A DNA stretch of 18,435 nucleotides from G021776435 sp046756245 (lineage in GTDB: Bacteria > Pseudomonadota > Alphaproteobacteria > Caulobacterales > Parvularculaceae): positions 1 through 18,435 of the forward strand of contig JBHHVZ010000055.1 of NCBI GenBank assembly GCA_046756245.1, written 5' to 3'. This document shows, piece after piece, positions 1 through 8,993 of the stretch. The position numbers and the translations under genes were made by a program. The stretch's first letter is position 1, and every line of letters starts with the position of its first letter. The notes under the pieces are model-generated. The model did not search any database. It worked only from the letters and a program-made list of their open reading frames with translations, and was not told the DNA's origin.

Positions 1-2
1 CT

Positions 3-77
3 AGGGCGGCTCGCGACTGGCGGCGCAAACCGCATCACGATCTGATCGCAATCCCGAAACCCGGCAAACGCCATTGA
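3..77 (+). CDS. Possible 3' end of an upstream gene (partial)
   Basis: An open frame enters from the left edge and stops at TGA 75-77, giving 24 residues that end in DLIAIPKPGKRH. A hairpin terminator begins 7 nt after this stop, which suits a real plus-strand gene end. A second frame is also open from the edge and stops at 43-45, so the frame choice is uncertain. The fragment is too short to assign a family. Confidence 0.3.
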   Translation, partial: RAARDWRRKPHHDLIAIPKPGKRH

Positions 78-83
78 TTTTCC

Positions 84-116
84 GCCGGAATCTGCGAGAT
101 TTCCGGCCTTCTTATT
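84..116 (+). terminator. Hairpin terminator before the mnh operon
   Basis: GCCGGAA (84-90) pairs with TTCCGGC (101-107). Three further pairs form inside (TCT 91-93 with AGA 97-99, with T100 bulged). A pyrimidine/T-rich tail CTTCTTATT follows. It probably ends the upstream gene and separates it from the antiporter operon. The T-run is interrupted, so strength is uncertain. Confidence 0.5.
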
Positions 117-222
117 GTCGCTCTTGCCGGTTCCGGCGACGTGCGGGCGCGTCATGTAAGCCTGCTGGAGCGACGTCCATCGGGTGAAAACCGTCGAACG
201 ACGGAGCGCGGAACAGGGGCGC

Positions 223-705
223 ATGGGGCGATTTATCATACTTGGCGCGGCGCTCACGGTTCTGTGGCTGTTGCTGTCCGGCTATTTCGATGAGCCTTTG
301 CTGCTTGGCTTCGGGGCGGCGTCGGTCGCGCTTTCGGTGTGGCTGGCGCATCGCGCCGGCATGCTTGATCCCGAAGGCGTCCCGGGGGGCGTCTTTCCCG
401 GCGTGCTCGCCTATATGCCCTGGCTCATCGTTGAGATCGGCAAGGCGAATCTCGCCGTCGCGCGTCAGGCCCTGTCGGTCAAGCCGAAACTGTCGCCCAT
501 GATGATCCGCGTTCCCGCAAGGCAGACGTCGACGGTCGGGCGCGTCATATTCGCCAATTCGATCACATTGACTCCGGGCACGGTGAGCGTCGATCTCGAC
601 GATGACTGCATCCTGGTTCATGCGTTAACGGAAGAACTTGGCGACGAGGCGGGGCTCGCCGATATGGGCGGCAGGGTCGCGCGCATCGAACGGAGGCGCG
701 CGTGA
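223..705 (+). CDS. mnhE: Na+/H+ antiporter subunit E (MnhE/MrpE family)
   Basis: Membrane subunit of the multi-subunit Mrp/Mnh cation/proton antiporter and counterpart of MbhA in archaeal Mbh complexes. The 160-residue product has the family's usual length. Two hydrophobic segments lie at about residues 3-42, a third membrane-associated segment at about 56-75 reads VLAYMPWLIVEIGKANL, and a soluble C-terminal domain carries the characteristic NSITLTPGTVSVDL near 112-125. I chose ATG 223 because AGGGG lies just upstream at a normal distance. An in-frame GTG at 184 would add 13 polar residues and has no visible ribosome site. It is the first gene of the operon, and its stop overlaps the mnhF start by 4 nt (GTGA). 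Assignment by motif and context is firm. Confidence 0.93.
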   Translation: MGRFIILGAALTVLWLLLSGYFDEPLLLGFGAASVALSVWLAHRAGMLDPEGVPGGVFPGVLAYMPWLIVEIGKANLAVARQALSVKPKLSPMMIRVPARQTSTVGRVIFANSITLTPGTVSVDLDDDCILVHALTEELGDEAGLADMGGRVARIERRRA

Positions 706-1019
706 CCATGTTTGCGGCTGCTACGGCGGCGATCATCGTCGCCATGGTGCTGGCGCTGTCCCGCGCCTTCGCAGGACCGTCGCTTTATGATCGCGTGCTC
801 GCCGGCAACAGCTTCGGCACCAAGACGGTGTTGCTTATCGGGCTGATGGGCTTTCTTTCCGGCCGGCCGGACTTCCTCGACATTGCGCTTCTTTACGCGC
901 TTATCAATTTCGTCGCCACAATTGCGATCCTGAAATTCTTCCGATATCGGACCTTCGCGGTTTCAATGGACGGGACCAACGCCGTCAAGCCGGTGTTCGA
1001 CGAGGGGGACCGCCAATGA
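702..1019 (+). CDS. mnhF: Na+/H+ antiporter subunit F (MnhF/MrpF family)
   Basis: Small three-TM subunit of the Mrp antiporter, equivalent to MbhB. The product is 105 residues. The family signatures are GPSLYDRVLAGNSFGTKT at about 25-42 and GRPDFLDIALLYALINF at about 54-70. The start is GTG 702, preceded by GGAGG at 692-696 and overlapping the mnhE stop by 4 nt. ATG 708 is a possible alternative two codons in. The gene overlaps mnhG by 4 nt (ATGA). The tail after residue 80 is hydrophilic. Confidence 0.94.
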   Translation: MTMFAAATAAIIVAMVLALSRAFAGPSLYDRVLAGNSFGTKTVLLIGLMGFLSGRPDFLDIALLYALINFVATIAILKFFRYRTFAVSMDGTNAVKPVFDEGDRQ

Positions 1020-1354
1020 TCGAGCTGGACCTTCTTCGCGACGTGTTGTCCTGGGCTGCTTTTCTCATCGGCGGCGCGTTCGTGGTTATCGGCGCCGTCG
1101 GCATCGTGCGCTTTCCTGATTTCTTCACGCGCATGCACGGCGCCGGCGTCACCGACACTGCAGGGGCGGAGCTCATTTTGATCGGCATGGCGCTGCAGGC
1201 GCCGAACTGGATCACGGTCGCAAAACTCGTTTTTATCGGCGCCTTCCTGATGTTCACGAGCCCGGTCGCCACCCACGCGATCGCGCATGCGGCCTGGGTT
1301 GTGGGTCTGAAACCCATGCTCGGCCCCGATCTCAAGCGGGAGGACGAGGCATGA
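1016..1354 (+). CDS. mnhG: Na+/H+ antiporter subunit G (MnhG/MrpG family)
   Basis: Three-TM subunit of the Mrp antiporter, counterpart of MbhC. It has 112 residues with the hallmark GIVRFPDFFTRMHGAGVTDTAG at about 29-50, linking TM1 and TM2. The region around 68-80 (AKLVFIGAFLMFTSPVATH) matches the family's third segment, ending in a cytoplasmic-looking charged tail. ATG 1016 overlaps the mnhF stop and its own end overlaps the next gene by 4 nt, so translation is likely coupled through E-F-G. Confidence 0.94.
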   Translation: MIELDLLRDVLSWAAFLIGGAFVVIGAVGIVRFPDFFTRMHGAGVTDTAGAELILIGMALQAPNWITVAKLVFIGAFLMFTSPVATHAIAHAAWVVGLKPMLGPDLKREDEA

Positions 1355-1947
1355 CGAATGATTTCACGCCCGTTCTGACGCCGATCGTCCTGCTCGACGT
1401 GTCACTGCTGACGATGCTGCTTCTTGTCGCGCTCACCATGCTGAAGCTCAGGCATTTGTTCGCGGTGGTGATGCTCGCAGGCGTTTACAGCCTGCTGTCG
1501 GCGTCGTTTTTCGTCTCCCTCGATGCGGTCGACGTGGCCTTTACGGAAGCCGCCGTGGGCGCAGGAATTTCCACCATCTTGATGCTGGGGGGCATGCTGT
1601 TGACGAGCCGCCGGGAAAAACCGGTCACGCCCGGCCGCGCGCCGGTTGCGCTCGCCGTCGTTATCACGGTCGGCGCGGCGCTCTTTTACGCCACGATCGA
1701 CATGCCGGCTTTCGGAGACGCCAACGCTCCGGCCAACAGCTATGTCGGGCAGGAATATATCGAACGCACGCCCCATGAGGTCGGCGTGCCGAATGTAGTG
1801 ACCGCGGTGCTGGCGAGCTATCGGGGTTTCGACACGCTCGGCGAGACCATGGTGATTTTCACCGCCGGCGTCGCGGTGATGCTGCTTTTGGGCGCGGGCA
1901 GCGTGCGCGGCGGCAAACCGGTCGACGATGTAAAGGATGGGGAGTGA
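1351..1947 (+). CDS. MbhD+MbhE-like antiporter subunit (DUF4040; equivalent of the MrpA C-terminal region)
   Basis: A stand-alone 198-residue protein that corresponds to the C-terminal part of large MrpA proteins and to archaeal MbhD plus MbhE. The DUF4040/MbhD portion spans about residues 10-85, with TM helices and FTEAAVGAGISTILMLGG at 64-81, where the membrane glutamate E66 is the expected conserved acid. A second portion from about 98 to 185 is MbhE-like, with the exterior loop NVVTAVLASYRGFDTLGE at 148-165 followed by a last TM helix. Such subunits are thought to connect the antiporter modules. It overlaps mnhG and mnhB by 4 nt each. Annotation pipelines often call it subunit B or DUF4040. 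Split from any A subunit here. Confidence 0.85.
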   Translation: MTNDFTPVLTPIVLLDVSLLTMLLLVALTMLKLRHLFAVVMLAGVYSLLSASFFVSLDAVDVAFTEAAVGAGISTILMLGGMLLTSRREKPVTPGRAPVALAVVITVGAALFYATIDMPAFGDANAPANSYVGQEYIERTPHEVGVPNVVTAVLASYRGFDTLGETMVIFTAGVAVMLLLGAGSVRGGKPVDDVKDGE

Positions 1948-2390
1948 GCATGGAGCACGTCATTCTCCGGATTACGACCAAGGTCCTGTTCGCGCCGATC
2001 CTCTTGTTCGCGCTCTACGTTCAGTTTCACGGCGATTTCGGTCCGGGCGGCGGGTTTCAGGCCGGCGTCATCTTCGCCGTGGCCTTCATGCTGCATGCTT
2101 TGTGTTTCGGCCTTGAGGCGACGAAACGCGCGCTGCCGCAAGCGGTCCTGCGCGTCGGCATGGCGGTCGGGCTATTGCTTTACGCCGGCACGGGCACGGC
2201 GACGATGCTGCTCGGCGGCAATCTTCTGGGTTATGACGCGCTTGCGCCGGATTCGACCCATAACGCCGGCCAGCATTACGGCATCCTGCTGGTCGAATTC
2301 GGGGTCGGAACGGCGGTGGCTTCGACCATGCTGACGATTTTCTATCATTTCGCCGGGCGCGAGCCTGAAATCGATCCCAAACACTGGTGA
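1944..2390 (+). CDS. mnhB: Na+/H+ antiporter subunit B (MnhB/MrpB, MbhF-like)
   Basis: Four-TM subunit of the Mrp antiporter. The product is about 148 residues with the family signature FHGDFGPGGGFQAGVI at about 28-43, followed by hydrophobic helices and a polar stretch HNAGQHYGILLVEFGVG near 106-122. The GTG at 1944 overlaps the preceding stop as elsewhere in the operon. ATG 1950 with GGGGAG five nt upstream is equally credible and removes two residues. It is followed nine nt later by mnhC. Confidence 0.92.
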   Translation: MSMEHVILRITTKVLFAPILLFALYVQFHGDFGPGGGFQAGVIFAVAFMLHALCFGLEATKRALPQAVLRVGMAVGLLLYAGTGTATMLLGGNLLGYDALAPDSTHNAGQHYGILLVEFGVGTAVASTMLTIFYHFAGREPEIDPKHW

Positions 2391-2399
2391 CCGGACGGC

Positions 2400-3194
2400 A
2401 TGGCGCTCGAATTCATTCTTGAACGGTATAATTACTGGATCGTCATCCTGCTGATGATGACCGGTCTTTATATCGTATTCAGCCGCGGCAATCTGGTGAA
2501 GAAAGTTGTCGGGCTCAACATATTCCAGACATCGGTGTTCATCTACTACATCACGATCGGCAAGATCGTCGGCGGAACGGCGCCGATCATCAAAGGCGGC
2601 CACGGTGAAGAAAGTCATGGCGAGGACGCCGGCGGCCACTCGGCTGCGGCGACGCCTGAACATGCGGAAACGTTGAACGCTGCGTCCGAAACCGCCGCGC
2701 TTGGCGAGACGGCGAAGAGCCTGCATGAGGACAAGATTTCCAACGCGTTCGCGGGCGTAAAGCCGAACGACATCACGGCCGCCCCGCCCGAAGGCGCTGA
2801 CGCCGCCGCTGGGGCCGCCGACTCGCTTCATGCGGAGCCGGGCAAGATCGCCAACGACATTCTACGCGAAGCAAAGGACGCTGCCGGCGCCGGCCCGTCC
2901 TTCGACGTCGCCGGCCCGGATCACGCAGACGCCGCGACGCAGACAGCCGACGCCGCCGGCCACGCCGTCGAAGCCGCCGCCCACGCAGCCGATGTCATCT
3001 ATACGAACCCGCTGCCGCATGTGCTCATCCTCACCGCCATCGTCGTTGGCGTGGCGACGACGGCGGTCGGACTGGCGCTCGCCGTGCGCGTCCGCGAAGC
3101 GTACGGCACCATCGAAGAAGACGAGCTCGAAGCCGCCGACCATATCGCCGAATTCGGCGCGCCGCCCGCGGAAACGGCGGAGGCGGGCGCATGA
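2400..3194 (+). CDS. mnhC: Na+/H+ antiporter subunit C (MnhC/MrpC, NuoK-like) with a large loop insertion
   Basis: NuoK-related three-TM subunit of the Mrp antiporter. Residues 11-30 form TM1, the basic link SRGNLVKKVVG and TM2 (about 38-57) are typical, and the canonical TM3 resumes at IYTNPLPHVLILTAIVVG (200-217). Ordinary MnhC proteins are roughly 110-130 residues. This one has 264 because about 130 residues (66-198) rich in Ala, Asp, Glu, Gly and nine His are inserted between TM2 and TM3. By NuoK-type topology and the positive-inside rule that loop faces the periplasm. A hydrophilic acidic tail follows TM3. The frame is intact and the ends fit the operon (start nine nt after mnhB, 4-nt overlap with mnhD), so the insertion appears genuine. 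Confidence 0.9.
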   Translation: MALEFILERYNYWIVILLMMTGLYIVFSRGNLVKKVVGLNIFQTSVFIYYITIGKIVGGTAPIIKGGHGEESHGEDAGGHSAAATPEHAETLNAASETAALGETAKSLHEDKISNAFAGVKPNDITAAPPEGADAAAGAADSLHAEPGKIANDILREAKDAAGAGPSFDVAGPDHADAATQTADAAGHAVEAAAHAADVIYTNPLPHVLILTAIVVGVATTAVGLALAVRVREAYGTIEEDELEAADHIAEFGAPPAETAEAGA

Positions 3195-4696
3195 GCCAGC
3201 TTCTGTCTCAGGTTCCGGTTTTGCCGGTCATCATGCCGCTGATTGCGGCGCCGCTGGCGCTGTTGATGCCGAAGGGACGCGCCCCCTGGGCCTGGGCGAC
3301 ATTGGTCAGCTGGCTGATATTCGCCGCCTGCGCGGCGCTTCTGCACAACGTCGCCAATGCAGGACTCATTTCCTATCATCTCGGCGACTGGGCGCCGCCG
3401 CTCGGCATCGAGTACCGTATCGACCTGGCCAACGCGCTCGTGCTGTTTCTTGTTTCGGGCATCGCCGCGGTCATATTTCCGTTCGCTTATGACAGCGTTC
3501 GTTCGGAAATCGATGAGCGCCAGTCGCCGCTCTTTTATTGCGCGATGCTGATCTGCATCGCCGGACTGCTTGGCGTGACAATTACCGGCGACGCTTTCAA
3601 CGTTTTCGTCTTCCTCGAGATTTCCTCGCTGTCGACATATGCGCTTGTGGCGATGGGCGCGCGCCGCGACCGCCGGGCGCTTACCGCCGCCTTTAATTAT
3701 CTCGTCATGGGCACGATCGGCGCGACCTTTTTCGTCATCGGCATCGGGCTTCTCTATCAGGCGACCGGCACGCTGAACATGGCCGATCTGCATGTGCGTC
3801 TCGCCGGGCAGGAAAACCGCGTCGTCGAGGCCGGCTTCGCCTTCATCGTCGTCGGCATCGGGTTGAAGGCGGCGATGCTGCCGATGCATCTGTGGCTGCC
3901 GAACGCATACACATACGCGCCGTCAGCAGTGACGGCATTCATCGCCGCGACCGCCACCAAGGTTGCGATCTACGTGCTGGTGCGGTTTTTCTATTCGATC
4001 TTCAGCCCCGACTTCGCGTTCATGTCGGCGGCGTTTGCCTATGTGCTCTTGCCGCTTGGGCTGATCGGCATGGTCGTCGCCTCGCTGGTCGCGGTCTTTC
4101 AGGACGACGTCAAAAGAATGCTCGCCTACTCGTCGGTGGCGCAGATCGGCTACATGCTGTTGGGCGTTTCTCTGGGCACGAAGGAAGGCCTGACCGCGGC
4201 GCTCGTTCACGTGTTCAACCACGGGCTGATGAAGGGCGCGCTTTTCATGAGCGTCGCCTGCGTGGTGTTGCGGTTGGGCTCGCACGCCAACGAGGCGTTT
4301 CACGGGCTTGGACGGCGCATGCCGGCGACGACGGGCGCATTCATTCTTAGCGGGCTGGCGCTTGTGGGCGCGCCGGGGACCGTGGGCCTCATTTCGAAAT
4401 GGTTTCTCTTGAAAGCCGCTTTCGGCGCCGGCCAATGGGCGGCGGGCTTTCTCGTAGTGGCGAGCTCTCTCATCGCGCTCATCTATATCGGGCGCGTCGC
4501 AGAGATGATGCTGTTGCGCCCGCCGCCGGCGGAAGGAAAGCTCGCCGGCCCCGTAAAGGACGCGCCCTTGTCGATGCTCGTTCCGATGTGGGCGCTGATC
4601 GCCGCCAATATCTATTTCGGCCTGCAGACTGACCTTACGGGCGGGATTGCAAGCGCTGCGGCGGATGTGCTGATGACGATCGGGGGAGGGCGGTGA
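3191..4696 (+). CDS. mnhD: Na+/H+ antiporter subunit D (MnhD/MrpD, NuoM/NuoN-like)
   Basis: Proton-channel type subunit of the Proton_antipo_M family with about 14 TM helices. It has 501 residues, normal for MrpD. The predicted proton-path residues are all present: E143 in FVFLEISSLSTY, K226 in GIGLKAAMLPMHLWLP, K257 in ATATKVAIYV, H340 and K348 in the segment around VFNHGLMKGA, and K403 in GLISKWFLLKAA. DDVKRMLAYSSVAQIGYM at 305-322 is the usual post-TM9 signature. ATG 3191 overlaps mnhC by 4 nt. After its stop comes a 205-nt repeat-bearing gap before the second D-type gene. Confidence 0.95.
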   Translation: MSQLLSQVPVLPVIMPLIAAPLALLMPKGRAPWAWATLVSWLIFAACAALLHNVANAGLISYHLGDWAPPLGIEYRIDLANALVLFLVSGIAAVIFPFAYDSVRSEIDERQSPLFYCAMLICIAGLLGVTITGDAFNVFVFLEISSLSTYALVAMGARRDRRALTAAFNYLVMGTIGATFFVIGIGLLYQATGTLNMADLHVRLAGQENRVVEAGFAFIVVGIGLKAAMLPMHLWLPNAYTYAPSAVTAFIAATATKVAIYVLVRFFYSIFSPDFAFMSAAFAYVLLPLGLIGMVVASLVAVFQDDVKRMLAYSSVAQIGYMLLGVSLGTKEGLTAALVHVFNHGLMKGALFMSVACVVLRLGSHANEAFHGLGRRMPATTGAFILSGLALVGAPGTVGLISKWFLLKAAFGAGQWAAGFLVVASSLIALIYIGRVAEMMLLRPPPAEGKLAGPVKDAPLSMLVPMWALIAANIYFGLQTDLTGGIASAAADVLMTIGGGR

Positions 4697-4715
4697 TGGC
4701 GCTTGCATGTGACGC

Positions 4716-4862
4716 CCGAAAATATTCCTCCCCCGTTTACGGGGGAGGTGTCCGCGAAGCGGACGGACGGGGTCGCGAATTTTCGGCGAGCGTCTGTGCT
4801 TTGATCCTCTTCGGTAAACCCCCTTCGGCCCTTCGGGCTGCTTCCCCCGCAAGCGGGGGAAG
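4716..4862. repeat. Mosaic palindromic intergenic repeat inside the operon
   Basis: The gap between the first two D-type genes holds three perfect hairpins: a 9-bp stem CCTCCCCCG/CGGGGGAGG (727-735 with 740-748), a 6-bp stem GTCCGC/GCGGAC with GAA loop (750-764), and a 10-bp stem CTTCCCCCGC/GCGGGGGAAG (841-850 with 853-862), all offset by 4000. The first two are enclosed by CCGAAAAT (4716-4723) and ATTTTCGG (4779-4786). The make-up resembles dispersed extragenic palindromes of alphaproteobacteria. There is no T-run, so it is not an obvious terminator, but in the mRNA it could block decay or partly stop transcription. Confidence 0.75.
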
Positions 4863-4901
4863 AATTGCGCTGCGGGCTGCAGCCGTACCGGGAGAATGCT
4901 C

Positions 4902-6412
<1,511 letters not shown>

Positions 6413-6413
<1 letters not shown>

Positions 6414-6865
6414 TGGAGGAACGCGGACGAAAGAGTTGCGGCGAGGGTTGGGCGGAATTTTCGCGAACCCGCCAGCAGACGTTTGAAGCACGGTCATTAA
6501 GACGCGATGCAACTCCTGCAGAGCGAATATTGTGGACCAAGTTGAATCAGGCGCAGCTTGGCGGATTCAAGTTTCGCCGTCAGCATCCGATCGGTCCCTA
6601 TGTGCTTGATTTCTACTGCCCGGAAATCAGGCTTTGTATCGAGCTGGACGGCGACCAGCACGGATACGATCGAGAAATCGTGCGCGACGTTCGCCCTACA
6701 GAATATCTGAACCGGAACGGCGTTGAAGTGATGCGTTTCTGGAATCACGAAGTGAGGGAGAACCTGATCGGCGTCGCCGAGACCATTCTACATCGGGCAA
6801 TTGAACTGCGTTCGCTTGACCGGGTGGAGGGCGGGATTCCCTCCCCTTGGAAAGGGGAGGGTTAG
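6413..6865 (+). CDS. DUF559 / Vsr-like PD-(D/E)XK endonuclease-domain protein
   Basis: 150-residue protein of the DUF559 family, which shares the restriction-endonuclease-like fold with the Vsr mismatch endonuclease. Visible features are LRRDATPAERILWTKL (29-44), the basic FKFRRQHPIG (52-61), D66 in YVLDFYCPE, the E-x-D of IELDGDQH (76-83) and VEVMRFWNHEV (104-114). These match the predicted metal-binding core. ATG 6413 overlaps the stop of the second D gene, with GGAGG at 6402-6406. Its last residues GGIPSPWKGEG and its TAG stop are encoded by a palindromic repeat. A hand count gives 53% G+C for 6481-6720 against 65% for 5401-5640 in the neighbour, which fits later acquisition. The cellular role is unknown, and it is not expected to be an antiporter component. 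Confidence 0.85.
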
Positions 6866-6949
6866 GGTGGGGATTGTAAGCCGCATCGATGGGACTTTCA
6901 GATTGCAAACAATCCCTCCCCTAACCCCTCCCTTTCCAAGGGAGGGGAA
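6839..6949. repeat. Paired inverted palindromic repeats at the end of the DUF559 gene
   Basis: Two copies of a roughly 40-bp unit face each other: 6839-6877 and 6909-6949. Each copy is itself palindromic, with CCCTCCCCTT opposite AAGGGGAGGG in the left one and CCCTCCCTT opposite AAGGGAGGG in the right. Each has an outer TTAGGG-type arm ending in ATTGT. The copies differ by a few bases, for example GTTAGGGTGGGG in the left arm and GGTTAGGGGAGGG in the reverse complement of the right. A 31-nt spacer separates them. The DUF559 stop codon (6863-6865) lies inside the left copy. No T-run follows. Confidence 0.85.
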
Positions 6950-6976
6950 CGATGCTGCGCTGAATGGAGATTCCGA

Positions 6977-7258
6977 GTGAGCGATCATAATCACCACAAT
7001 CCCGACGACGCCGGCTGGGCCGACAGGCCGGCGGTTCGCCGCTTTATTCTGTTCGCGCTCTTTGCAGCCTGCGCGCTTGCGGCGGCGGCGGGGTTCTACA
7101 GCGAATGGCGTAACCCGCATCCGCATTTCGAGGCGGAGGAATTTCCCGTCTTTTTCGCCGTCTACGGTTTCGTCGCCTTCATGTTCATCGTACTCGCCGG
7201 CCAGCATCTTCGAGCCCTCGTCGGCCGCAAGGAGACCTATTATGACGAGCGCGAATAG
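6977..7258 (+). CDS. Small two-TM protein of the antiporter operon, His-rich N-terminus
   Basis: Unrecognised 93-residue membrane protein. The N-terminus SDHNHHNPDD is rich in His and Asp, RR at 21-22 precedes TM1 (about 22-40), the loop YSEWRNPHPHFEAEEFP (41-57) is predicted periplasmic, and TM2 spans about 58-76. The C-tail RALVGRKETYYDERE is predicted cytoplasmic. GTG 6977 is preceded by GGAGA at 6966-6970. It overlaps the third D gene by 17 nt and carries that gene's ribosome site, so the two are probably co-translated. I recall similar small proteins with a PHF-acidic loop and a YYD-type tail beside Mrp-like D subunits, but cannot verify this. It may be an accessory or assembly subunit. 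Confidence 0.8.
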   Translation: MSDHNHHNPDDAGWADRPAVRRFILFALFAACALAAAAGFYSEWRNPHPHFEAEEFPVFFAVYGFVAFMFIVLAGQHLRALVGRKETYYDERE

Positions 7259-8987
7259 CGTCATCGCGGCGCTCGTCGCCAACCCGGCCGTTATCCTGAC
7301 GGTCGGCGCGCTCTTGTGCGTGTTCGTTCCGGCCGCGCTAAGGCGCGTCTTCATGCTGGTCTTCGTCGCGGCGGGCGCGGCGCAGCTTTACCGGCTGGGG
7401 CTCGGCGAGTTCGGCGCCGTGACGCTTTTCGGCGAGACGCTGACAACCTTGCGCATCGATCCGCTGGCGCGGGTCTTCGCCGTCGTCTTCCACATCGCCG
7501 CCGCGCTCAACATCATCTACGCCTGGCATGAGAAAGACCGGGCCCAGAGTTTTGCGACGCTCGCCTATCCGGCCGCAGCGCTCGGCGGCGTGCTGGCGGG
7601 CGATCTCATCACGCTCTTTGTGTGGTGGGAGCTTGCGGCGATCACCTCGGTCTTCTTCGTCTGGGCGCCGGGAACGCGGGCGACCTATCTTTCCGGCCTG
7701 CGCTATCTGTCGATCCAGATTCTTTCGGGCGTGCTTCTACTGGCCGCCGTCGTTCTGATCTTCCGCGAAACAGACTCGCTCGCCTTCGGCGAGGTCGGCC
7801 TCCGCGACGCGGAAGGCGCGCTGAAACTTTCCGGCCTTGTTCTCTTTCTCGCTTTCGGGATCAAGAGCGCCTTTCCGCTGTTGCATAACTGGGTGCAGGA
7901 CGCCTATCCGCGCGCCAGCATCTCCGGCACGATCGTATTGTCGATCTTCACGACGAAACTTGCGGTCTATTCGCTCGCCCGCGCTTTCCCGGGGACCCAT
8001 GAGCTTATCTATATCGGCGCGGTGATGACGCTTTTCCCGATCTTCTTCGCGCTCATCGAAAACGATCTTCGGAAAGTTCTCTGCTATTCGATCAACAACC
8101 AGGTCGGCTTCATGGTGGTCGGCATCGGCGTCGGCACGGCGGCGTCCCTCAATGGCGCCGTGGGCTACGCCTTCTCCAACATCATCTTTGAAAGCCTTCT
8201 CTTCATGGCCGTGAGCGCGGCGATGTACCGGACGGGGACGTCAAAGGCGACCGAACTCGGCGGGCTTTACCGCACCATGCCGCTCACCATGATCTACTGC
8301 GTCATCGGCGCGCTATCGATCTCAGCCTTTCCGCTGTTCGCAGGTTTCGTCACCAAGGGGCTGATCATCGACGGCGTCGCCGGCGAGCACATGTTCTGGA
8401 TCTGGCTCGTCATGCTTTTCGCCTCGGCCGGCGTCTTGGAACATGCGGGCATCAAAATCCCCTATTTCACTTTTTTCGCCCATGACAGCGGCAAGCGGCC
8501 GAAGGAAGCCCCGCCGATGATGCTCGTCGCGATGACGGCGTCGGCCATCCTGTGCGTCGGCATCGGCGTCTTTCCCGAGCCGCTTTTCGCGCTTTTGCCC
8601 TATCAAGACCACATCGCCGGCTACGACCCCTACACGCCGTGGCATGTGATCGAACAGACCCAGCTTCTTCTGTTCGCGGTGCTGGCGTTTGCTCTCCTGA
8701 TCGTCTGGAAATGGTATCCGGCTGAAAAAGCGCTGGTGAATCTCGATACCGATTGGTTTTATCGCATTCCGGGCCGCAACTTATTGGCGTGGGCGGCGGG
8801 AGCGACGACGGCTCTCTGGAATGTGATATGGCGGTTCCTGTACGGTCGGGCCGAGGCGGCGATTGCGCGCATCTACGCCGTGCACGGGCCGGAAGGCCAG
8901 CTTGCACGCTCATGGCCGATCGGTTTCATGGCGTTGTGGACGGCGATCGTGCTCGGCGCCGTGCTGATCCTGTCGTTCCTGGCCTGA
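7242..8987 (+). CDS. Third D-type antiporter subunit (Proton_antipo_M family, extended C-terminus)
   Basis: 581-residue proton-channel subunit related to NuoL/NuoM/MrpD. Membrane charges match the family: E130 in FVWWELAAITSVFF, K208 in AFGIKSAFPLLHNWVQDAYP, K239 in FTTKLAVYSL and K372 in FVTKGLII. ENDLRKVLCYSINNQVGFM at 273-291 is the conserved segment after the discontinuous helix. About 130 extra residues after 450 include at least two more TM helices (about 508-525 and 560-580), making it longer than the other two D proteins. ATG 7242 is chosen because GGAGA at 7231-7235 lies six nt before it. The frame continues upstream to 7062 but that part is the antisense-frame shadow of the preceding gene. 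Last gene of the operon. Confidence 0.92.
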   Translation: MTSANSVIAALVANPAVILTVGALLCVFVPAALRRVFMLVFVAAGAAQLYRLGLGEFGAVTLFGETLTTLRIDPLARVFAVVFHIAAALNIIYAWHEKDRAQSFATLAYPAAALGGVLAGDLITLFVWWELAAITSVFFVWAPGTRATYLSGLRYLSIQILSGVLLLAAVVLIFRETDSLAFGEVGLRDAEGALKLSGLVLFLAFGIKSAFPLLHNWVQDAYPRASISGTIVLSIFTTKLAVYSLARAFPGTHELIYIGAVMTLFPIFFALIENDLRKVLCYSINNQVGFMVVGIGVGTAASLNGAVGYAFSNIIFESLLFMAVSAAMYRTGTSKATELGGLYRTMPLTMIYCVIGALSISAFPLFAGFVTKGLIIDGVAGEHMFWIWLVMLFASAGVLEHAGIKIPYFTFFAHDSGKRPKEAPPMMLVAMTASAILCVGIGVFPEPLFALLPYQDHIAGYDPYTPWHVIEQTQLLLFAVLAFALLIVWKWYPAEKALVNLDTDWFYRIPGRNLLAWAAGATTALWNVIWRFLYGRAEAAIARIYAVHGPEGQLARSWPIGFMALWTAIVLGAVLILSFLA

Positions 8988-8993
8988 TCTCAA

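Noticed and set aside
7062..7241. Upstream extension of the third D gene
   Set aside because: In this stretch the two-TM gene is coding in another frame. The ribosome site and membrane start favour ATG 7242.
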